A DNA stretch of 6,082 nt from an uncultured Devosia sp. GTDB lineage: Bacteria > Pseudomonadota > Alphaproteobacteria > Rhizobiales > Devosiaceae. Below the pieces are notes generated by a model. The model made no database searches. It was not told where the DNA came from and worked only from the letters and a program-made list of their open reading frames with translations. The stretch is taken from contig CAMLKN010000141.1 of assembly GCA_946480655.1 (NCBI GenBank), positions 1 through 6,082 on the forward strand. The letters run 5' to 3'. The stretch's first letter is position 1. The number at the start of each line of letters is the position of its first letter. Made by a program: the position numbers and the translations under genes. Shown in pieces: positions 1 through 4,175 of the stretch.

Positions 1-19
1 AGATAAGTTGGATTTGCAG

Positions 20-592
20 ATGTCCATCATCCGGCGCACGCGATTTCTCCCATTCTTCGTAGCCCTGCTTGCGGTCAGTGCCTGTGCCTCCACGACTACC
101 GCGCAACTCAGTCCTTCACCGCAGTCACCTGTCTGCTCGGCAAGTGCGACAGCACTTGTCTTGTGGAAGCCGGCGTGGCGGGCGGACCAGAAGGATGTGC
201 CTTCCAGGGAAGCCGCGGCAGCCAACGGCCTTGGCCGATTCTTCGAGACGTCTGAATGCTTCAAATCTGCCTCGATTGAGCGCTTGTCGTCGACCTCCGA
301 GGCGGCAGTCGGCGCCGCGGTCACCGAGGGGTTGAAGCGAAACGACAAAGTCGTCGTGATAACTGTCCGAGAGTTGGGTCCCATCGTGATCGTCGGCGGG
401 TCGGTGGCACTGGTTGAAGGCGGGACCGAGGTCGTTCTGGATGTTGCGGAGTTCACGACCGACCTGGTGGGCCCGCGGACATTTGTCGTTCGGTGGCGCG
501 ATGGCGGTCCAGGCGTCATCAAGGGTGTCGCCAGCCTTCCCCAAGACATGCAGGCGGCGCTTGTCGCTGGGCTTTTGCCTTCCGCACGGTGA
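20..592 (+). CDS. Small predicted lipoprotein of unknown function
   Basis: I do not recognise this protein; it is 190 residues long from the ATG at 20. The N-terminus is a lipoprotein-type signal peptide: a basic start (Arg5, Arg6, Arg8), a hydrophobic stretch (FLPFFVALLAV) and a lipobox VSAC with Cys22 as the likely lipidated residue. The mature protein should therefore sit on a membrane facing the periplasm. The rest is soluble-looking, with a low-complexity Ser/Thr/Pro linker just after Cys22, two further Cys (in SPVCSAS and TSECF) that might form a disulfide, and a hydrophobic beta-rich part (VVVITVRELGPIVIVGG, then EGGTEVVLDV). The frame is also open upstream (TTG at 8, then to the window edge). 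I chose ATG 20 because it puts the signal peptide at a normal distance from the N-terminus; too little upstream sequence is present to judge a ribosome site. It shares no obvious function with the sugar genes downstream and is separated from them by a tRNA gene on the other strand. Confidence 0.75.
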   Translation: MSIIRRTRFLPFFVALLAVSACASTTTAQLSPSPQSPVCSASATALVLWKPAWRADQKDVPSREAAAANGLGRFFETSECFKSASIERLSSTSEAAVGAAVTEGLKRNDKVVVITVRELGPIVIVGGSVALVEGGTEVVLDVAEFTTDLVGPRTFVVRWRDGGPGVIKGVASLPQDMQAALVAGLLPSAR

Positions 593-663
593 CACGGCAC
601 GTCTGACGAGGACGCAATAATACGAGCGAAAACAGCGCTTCAGGTTGGCGGTGATGTCGGGAA

Positions 664-737
664 TGGAGCGGGTGAAGGGAATCGAACCCTCGTCGTAAGC
701 TTGGGAAGCTTCTGCTCTACCATTGAGCTACACCCGC
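664..737 (-). tRNA. tRNA-Gly, anticodon CCC
   Basis: Read on the - strand this is a full 74-base cloverleaf. The acceptor stem GCGGGTG pairs with CACCCGC. The D arm is GCTC-AATGGTA-GAGC. The anticodon arm is GAAGC-TTCCCAA-GCTTA, with a G/A mismatch at the outer pair. The T arm is GAGGG-TTCGATT-CCCTT. The loop TTCCCAA places CCC at positions 34-36 (window 705-703), so it reads the glycine codon GGG. The discriminator is T and the CCA end is encoded in the DNA (666-664). The overall sequence closely follows the bacterial tRNA-Gly(CCC) pattern as I recall it from E. coli glyU. I see no convincing intrinsic terminator beyond its 3' end (593-663). Confidence 0.96.
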
Positions 738-740
738 CTG

Positions 741-776
741 TGCCCCCTAGATGCTGGAAATCGCGATCAGCGTCAA
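741..776 (-). promoter_or_regulatory. Promoter of the tRNA-Gly gene
   Basis: On the - strand a -35 box TTGACG (776-771) is followed, after exactly 17 bases, by a -10 box CATCTA (753-748), then by the GC-rich discriminator GGGGGCA. Transcription would begin around 741, only a few bases before the tRNA 5' end at 737. A GC-rich discriminator is typical of stringently controlled stable-RNA promoters. The spacing and position fit well; the -10 box is an imperfect match to consensus. Confidence 0.65.
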
Positions 777-819
777 GCAGTCACTATTGTCTCGCGCAAT
801 GACCACGAATGAGGCGCAC

Positions 820-842
820 TTCGTTAGCAGTGTGCTAGCGAA
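820..842. promoter_or_regulatory. Operator-like palindrome upstream of the LacI-family gene (site 1)
   Basis: The arms TTCGTTAGCA (820-829) and TGCTAGCGAA (833-842) are inverted repeats matching at 9 of 10 positions around a 3-bp centre. The core, CGTTAGCA-gtg-TGCTAGCG, is closely matched by the site at 2192-2210 upstream of the lyase gene. It lies about 100 bases upstream of the regulator's ATG and could serve autoregulation. Assignment to this LacI-family protein is inferred from position and from its recurrence. Confidence 0.55.
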
Positions 843-886
843 TTGGCTGTTCTTCGGGCTTTACACCGCTGTCGGCGCCATCGCTC

Positions 887-915
887 TTGATTTGCTCAAG
901 AAACGCAAATATTGC
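887..915 (+). promoter_or_regulatory. Candidate promoter of the LacI-family gene
   Basis: TTGATT (887-892) and TATTGC (910-915) are 17 bases apart, giving a start near 922 and a leader of about 18 bases before the ATG at 940. The -10 match is poor. The candidate is helped by the perfect palindrome at 903-917, which would overlap the -10 box as a repressor site should. Low confidence. Confidence 0.3.
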
Positions 916-917
916 GT
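903..917. promoter_or_regulatory. Perfect palindrome ACGCAA-ATA-TTGCGT before the LacI-family gene
   Basis: This is a perfect inverted repeat with 6-bp arms and a 3-bp centre, 22 bases upstream of the regulator's ATG. It resembles the PurR box of the LacI family (ACGCAA-ACG-TTTGCGT) but is one base shorter and lacks the central CG. The same half-sites recur in the 1948-2236 gap. It is a second candidate autoregulatory site, competing with the palindrome at 820-842. Confidence 0.45.
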
Positions 918-927
918 AGAAGGGCAC

Positions 928-933
928 AGGAGA
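928..933 (+). promoter_or_regulatory. Ribosome binding site that fixes the LacI-family start at 940
   Basis: AGGAGA lies 6 bases before the ATG at 940, where the helix-turn-helix domain begins in the usual LacI-family manner. The in-frame ATG at 751 would add 63 residues unlike any LacI N-terminus and would lie within the tRNA promoter, so 940 is preferred. Confidence 0.8.
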
Positions 934-939
934 ATTTCC

Positions 940-1947
940 ATGGCACAGGGCAAGCGCGCCAGCCAGGCCGATATCGCGGAGAAGCTGGGCGTCTCGGTCT
1001 CGACGGTGTCGCGAGCCTTGGCCAATGAGATCGGCATCAGCGATGCCGTGCGGGCCGATGTGCAGCGCATGGCGCGGATGCTGGGCTACAAGAGCAAGCA
1101 TCCTCCCGTGCTTGGCAAGCTCGACAAGCGGGCGCTGGCCCTGGTGCCGCTCAACAGCGCCATAGGAAATCTCGCCAGCTTCTACCACGGCATTGTCGAG
1201 GGCATGCGCGCTCAGGCTGAGGAGTCCGGTCTCGTACTCGACGTGCGTCTGGTCAACGAGGACATGGTGACACTCGATTTCATCCGTCGCCAATTGTCCA
1301 AGACCGGCGCCAATGGCGTGATACTGGCGGGCATCGATCCGGACGATGACATCGCCCAATGGGCACAGGAGACCGGAACGGCCCTGGTGCTCGCCAATGG
1401 CTCGGATCCCTTGATGCGTTTCAACTCCGTGGCGCCGGCCAATTTCTACGGCGCCTATCTGGCCACTCAGCGCCTGATCGATGCCGGGCATCGGAAGATC
1501 CTGCACTATACCTACCGGCATCGCCCCACCATCCTGCAGCGCCGCCGGGGTTTCGAGGCGGCGATTGCCGACAATCCCGGCGTGGCCGGGCAAGTGGTCA
1601 TCTCCAACGAGAATTCCTCCAAGGACCTCCTCGCGGCGCTTCTGGCTGGCAAGCACGACGTGACCGCCGTCTTCTGCTGGAATGACAGTGTCGCGGTCAG
1701 CATGGTCGAGGCGCTGCTGGGGCAGGATTCTCCCATGCCGGAGGGCTTTTCCATCATCGGTTTCGACGACCTGCCCATTGCCGGCATGGCCAATCCGCGC
1801 CTCTCCACCGTGCATGTCGATCGCGAGGCGATCGGGCGGGGCGTTATCCGGCTTATGGCCACCCAGCTCGACGGCGAGCAGGCCATCCAGCAGCTCGAAA
1901 TCGGCGTCTCCCTGGTCGAAGGCGAAACCGTTCGCAGCCTCGGCTGA
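940..1947 (+). CDS. LacI-family transcriptional regulator
   Basis: This 335-residue protein has the normal length and layout of a LacI/GalR-family, sugar-responsive DNA-binding repressor. Residues 8-27 form the helix-turn-helix (ADIAEKLGVSVSTVSRAL), with Val20, Ser21 and Arg25 at the places that set base specificity in LacI (Tyr17, Gln18, Arg22). The hinge (about 50-62) is unusual: it has Pro55-Pro56 where the LacI hinge helix would be, and Leu58 only as an offset counterpart of the groove-inserting leucine. From about residue 64 comes the periplasmic-binding-protein-like effector domain, with typical blocks FYHGIVEGMRAQAEESG, GVILAG, RLIDAGHRKI, VFCWNDSVAVSMVEAL and GFSIIGFDDLPIAGMANPRL. It lies directly before a polysaccharide lyase and an ABC solute-binding protein, so it most likely controls that locus and responds to a sugar derived from its substrate. 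The effector is not predictable from sequence. The family assignment is firm; the regulon is inferred. Confidence 0.95.
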   Translation: MAQGKRASQADIAEKLGVSVSTVSRALANEIGISDAVRADVQRMARMLGYKSKHPPVLGKLDKRALALVPLNSAIGNLASFYHGIVEGMRAQAEESGLVLDVRLVNEDMVTLDFIRRQLSKTGANGVILAGIDPDDDIAQWAQETGTALVLANGSDPLMRFNSVAPANFYGAYLATQRLIDAGHRKILHYTYRHRPTILQRRRGFEAAIADNPGVAGQVVISNENSSKDLLAALLAGKHDVTAVFCWNDSVAVSMVEALLGQDSPMPEGFSIIGFDDLPIAGMANPRLSTVHVDREAIGRGVIRLMATQLDGEQAIQQLEIGVSLVEGETVRSLG

Positions 1948-1998
1948 CGGCATTTCTCCCGAGGATGGCAACCCGGTCTATTGCACTGGTGGCGCCGA

Positions 1999-2013
1999 AT
2001 TTTGCGTAATTTT
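1999..2013. promoter_or_regulatory. AT-rich segment with a TTGCGTAA motif
   Basis: TTGCGTAA (2002-2009) is flanked by direct AATTTT repeats about 50 bases after the end of the LacI-family gene. The half-site TTGCGT is shared with the palindromes at 903-917 and 2084-2111. It might be an outlying binding site. It is followed by a T-rich run but lacks a GC-rich stem, so I do not call a terminator. Confidence 0.25.
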
Positions 2014-2083
2014 TCTTTGGCCAATGTTGAAAACTCCGTCTCTCCAACACTCTTGGCCACCCCTATCCGGTTCGCCTGACGAC

Positions 2084-2111
2084 GCAATTTCCGCAAAGTT
2101 GCGTAAATTGC
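2084..2111. repeat. 28-bp nested palindrome in the regulator-lyase gap
   Basis: The arms GCAATTT (2084-2090) and AAATTGC (2105-2111) are exact inverted repeats. Inside them CGCAA (2092-2096) and TTGCG (2099-2103) pair exactly around AG. Only 2091/2104 (C/T) breaks the 13-bp symmetry. It could be a binding site for a dimeric regulator or an RNA hairpin. Its inner half-sites match the palindrome before the regulator gene (903-917), which favours a DNA-binding role. Confidence 0.55.
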
Positions 2112-2151
2112 ACGAAATGCGCAAAAAGCTTGAATTTGCGCAACTTCGTGC
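2110..2151. repeat. Long imperfect inverted repeat (hairpin) in the regulator-lyase gap
   Basis: The left arm GCACGAA-A-TGCGCAAA (2110-2125) pairs with the right arm TTTGCGCA-AC-TTCGTGC (2135-2151), giving 15 base pairs interrupted by one small internal loop, with a 9-base loop (2126-2134). It starts where the palindrome at 2084-2111 ends, so 2084-2151 is almost wholly symmetric. No T-run follows on either strand, so it is not a standard intrinsic terminator. It lies 85-130 bases before the lyase start, about where promoter and operator elements would be expected. Its function is unknown. Confidence 0.55.
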
Positions 2152-2191
2152 ATAGCCTTGCATGGCGTCTGGATAGCCCGACAAGGGAATT

Positions 2192-2210
2192 TGCTAGCAG
2201 ATTGTTAGCG
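2192..2210. promoter_or_regulatory. Operator-like palindrome upstream of the lyase gene (site 2)
   Basis: GCTAGCA (2193-2199) and TGTTAGC (2203-2209) are inverted arms matching at 6 of 7 positions around a 3-bp centre (gat). With flanks it follows the same pattern as the site at 822-840: YGYTAGCA-N3-TGYTAGCG. It lies 27 bases before the lyase start codon, where bound protein would block transcription or early elongation. This is the best candidate for the operator through which the neighbouring LacI-family protein controls the lyase and transporter genes. Confidence 0.6.
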
Positions 2211-2223
2211 CCAGGCGTCACCG

Positions 2224-2231
2224 AGGGGGGG
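2224..2231 (+). promoter_or_regulatory. Ribosome binding site with a G7 tract, supporting the GTG start at 2237
   Basis: GAGGGGGG (2224-2231) ends 5 bases before GTG 2237 and is the only good Shine-Dalgarno sequence near the beginning of the lyase frame. It includes an uninterrupted run of seven G (2225-2231). Confidence 0.6.
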
Positions 2232-2236
2232 ATTGC

Positions 2237-4063
2237 GTGACACTGCGGCGTTGGAATGTGAGGCATGTTCGCGAGGTGCTCGACACCGCGAAGGACTTTG
2301 CGCCATTCCCGGCTTCGGGCAGCGCCGATCATGTCGCCCTCAAAACCCGTCTCGGCGACGATGTCATTGCGCAACTGCTGGCTGCGGCCACCGCCGATCT
2401 TTCTGCGCCCATCCCCGACCTGCCGGCTTCCCTCTACCATGAGTTTCGCGAGACCGGCCGCCGCGAGGGCTATGAAGATGCCCAGCGCGCCCGCCGCAAC
2501 ATGCTCTACCGCCTGACGCTGGCCGAATGGTTCGATGGGCAGGGGCGGTTCCTCGCCAAGCTCGAAGACATTGCCTGGGCGCGGCTGGAGGAAACCAACT
2601 GGGCCTGGCCGGCACATGCCCGCACTCTCGACCGGCCGGACCATCCCACGCTCGACCTCGCCGCCGCCATGACGGCACTCGACATGGCCGAGATGGACTA
2701 CCTTCTTGGCGAGCGGCTCTCGCCCAATCTGCGTCTGCGCCTCCGCGCCGAAGTCGAGCGCCGGGCCATCGGCGCCTTTCTCGACCGGGATGACCATTGG
2801 TGGCTGCACACGACGCCTCAGAAGCAGGTCAACAACTGGACGGCGGTCTGCGTCGCCGGGGTGGTGGGCGCGGCGCTCTATCTCGAAGCCGACCGCGAGC
2901 GCCTGGCGCGCATCGTGACGCGGGGCCTGCATAGCCTTGCCGACTACCTTGAGACCTTCGATCGCGAGGGTGGATCGAGCGAAGGCCCGGACTACTGGAC
3001 CTATGGCTTCGGCAATTACGTGGTTCTGGCCCATCTGCTGCATGCTCGGACGAACGGCGCCATCGACCTGCTGGAGGGCGATTTCATCCGCTCCATCGCG
3101 CAGTTCCCTGTACGAACCATGCTGGCTCCGGGAGTCTGGACGAGCTTTTCGGACAGTGACAGCAATCCGGTCTTCCATCCGGGCCTGCTGACCCATCTTG
3201 GAGGCCATCTGGGCCTGCCGGACCTCATGGGTCTGGGCATGACCAATGACTACGCGGTCGAGACCTTCAACCAGTTCTGCTGGCCCCTGCGCCAATATGC
3301 CTGGCCGCTGCCCGAGCGCGCGGCGCCGGCCCAGCTCGGACTGCATGATTGGTACGACGAGATGGGTTGGATGATCAGCCGCCTCGACCCGTCCGATCCG
3401 GCATCGCTGCGGCTTGCCGCCAAGGGCGGGCACAATGACGAGATGCATAACCAGAACGACGTGGGTTCGTTCATGGTCGTTTCGGGCGGCAAGGTCGTGC
3501 TGACCGATCCCGGCCGCGGACGCTATTCGAAGGCCTATTTCGGTCCCGAGCGCTACCAGAACCTGTTTGCCTCGTCGCGCGGCCATTCGGTGCCCATGGT
3601 CAATCGCTGCGAGCAGGCGGCCGGGCGCGACCATGCAGCCAAAGTATTGGTGCACGAACCTGGTCCTGACGCCGACCGGCTCGAACTCGACATGGCGGCC
3701 GCCTATCCGGCCGAAGCCGGGCTCGCTTCGCTCAAACGCAGCCTGACGCTGGACCGAAAGACGCCGGGCGGCCGCGTGCTGATCGAGGATGACTTCGCCT
3801 TCGCGGGCGGAGACGGGCTATTCCAGTCGGTGCTGGTGACGTCGCTGCCAGCCAGCGCTGGAAACGGCATCATCGATATTGGCGAAGGCCAGGCGGGCCT
3901 CAGGGTCCGCTACGACGCCTCGGCACTGGACGTTGCCTTTGACCGGCATGAGGGGGCGGAAAAGCAGTACCAGCCCGCCGTTGACCTGACACGCGTGGTG
4001 TTCACGCCCCGGCAAAAGAGCCGGGCGGGCCGCATCGCGCTCGAAATCTCGCCCCTCGGCTGA
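2237..4063 (+). CDS. Heparinase II/III-like polysaccharide lyase
   Basis: This is a 608-residue protein with a GTG start. It has an alpha-helical N-terminal region of about 370 residues (the alpha/alpha-toroid of this superfamily) and a C-terminal beta domain from about 390 with the heparinase II/III blocks KGGHNDEMHNQNDVGSFM (396-413), TDPGRGRYSKAYFGPERY (423-440) and SSRGHSVPMVN (446-456). In the helical part, NNW (199-201) and EGPDYWTYG (249-257) mark the catalytic cleft. Such enzymes cleave uronic-acid-containing polysaccharides or oligosaccharides by beta-elimination. By spacing, Tyr256 and His404 match Tyr257 and His406 of heparinase II, while Trp201 occupies the place of its His202. 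No signal peptide is visible at the N-terminus, so cytoplasmic action on imported oligosaccharides is likely. It is shorter than exo-lyases such as Atu3025, which carry an additional N-terminal domain. The following transporter gene points to one operon. The superfamily is sure; whether the substrate is alginate, glucuronan, a glycosaminoglycan or another glycan is not decidable. Confidence 0.88.
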   Translation: MTLRRWNVRHVREVLDTAKDFAPFPASGSADHVALKTRLGDDVIAQLLAAATADLSAPIPDLPASLYHEFRETGRREGYEDAQRARRNMLYRLTLAEWFDGQGRFLAKLEDIAWARLEETNWAWPAHARTLDRPDHPTLDLAAAMTALDMAEMDYLLGERLSPNLRLRLRAEVERRAIGAFLDRDDHWWLHTTPQKQVNNWTAVCVAGVVGAALYLEADRERLARIVTRGLHSLADYLETFDREGGSSEGPDYWTYGFGNYVVLAHLLHARTNGAIDLLEGDFIRSIAQFPVRTMLAPGVWTSFSDSDSNPVFHPGLLTHLGGHLGLPDLMGLGMTNDYAVETFNQFCWPLRQYAWPLPERAAPAQLGLHDWYDEMGWMISRLDPSDPASLRLAAKGGHNDEMHNQNDVGSFMVVSGGKVVLTDPGRGRYSKAYFGPERYQNLFASSRGHSVPMVNRCEQAAGRDHAAKVLVHEPGPDADRLELDMAAAYPAEAGLASLKRSLTLDRKTPGGRVLIEDDFAFAGGDGLFQSVLVTSLPASAGNGIIDIGEGQAGLRVRYDASALDVAFDRHEGAEKQYQPAVDLTRVVFTPRQKSRAGRIALEISPLG

Positions 4064-4088
4064 GGGGGAGTGCTGCCCCCTGGGGCAG
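4063..4088 (+). repeat. Two mutually exclusive GC-rich hairpins after the lyase stop codon
   Basis: AGGGGG (4063-4068, starting on the last base of the stop codon) can pair with CCCCCT (4076-4081). Alternatively CTGCCC (4073-4078) pairs with GGGCAG (4083-4088). The two structures share bases and cannot form together. No U-run follows, so termination is not expected. They may protect the upstream message or may be chance in GC-rich DNA. Confidence 0.35.
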
Positions 4089-4137
4089 GTCCATCGTGGT
4101 TGCCGGCCCTGAGGAGCGCCGGAGGCCGAACGTGAAC

Positions 4138-4159
4138 GCCGGTGGTGGGACACCCCGGC
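4138..4159 (+). repeat. Hairpin immediately before the solute-binding protein ribosome site
   Basis: GCCGG (4138-4142) pairs with CCGGC (4155-4159), and GGTG (4144-4147) with CACC (4151-4154), leaving T4143 bulged and GGA as the loop. This nine-pair GC-rich stem ends 3 bases before the Shine-Dalgarno GGGAGG (4163-4168). Such a stem can shield a downstream message from 5' processing, consistent with the common need for more solute-binding protein than enzyme. The role is inferred. Confidence 0.45.
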
Positions 4160-4175
4160 AAAGGGAGGACTAGGA

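Noticed and set aside
593..663. Intrinsic terminator for the tRNA gene or for the lipoprotein gene
   Set aside because: The best stem is only AGCG/CGCT around a short loop, without a proper T-run, so it is too weak to call on either strand.
697..711. AAGCTT-GGG-AAGCTT symmetry that looks like an operator
   Set aside because: It is the anticodon stem-loop of the tRNA-Gly gene.
751..939. N-terminal extension of the LacI-family protein from ATG 751
   Set aside because: It overlaps the tRNA promoter, has no ribosome site and resembles no LacI N-terminus. ATG 940 has AGGAGA at good spacing and begins the helix-turn-helix normally.
835..1971. 378-codon open frame on the - strand opposite the LacI-family gene
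   Set aside because: The + strand frame is an unmistakable LacI-family protein, and the - strand product shows no domain.
1948..2030. Intrinsic terminator of the LacI-family gene at the T-rich stretch 2011-2018
   Set aside because: No GC-rich hairpin precedes the T-rich run. GGCGCC at 1991-1996 is self-complementary but cannot form a hairpin with a loop.
2367..2374. TTGCGCAA inside the lyase coding region as a further operator
   Set aside because: It is explained by the codons for Ile-Ala-Gln and has no extended symmetry. Kept only as a sign that the short motif can occur by chance.
2063..3655. 530-codon open frame on the - strand opposite the lyase gene
   Set aside because: It is a shadow of the + strand gene caused by GC-rich codon bias. 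Its product has no recognisable domain, while the + strand frame carries clear heparinase II/III motifs.
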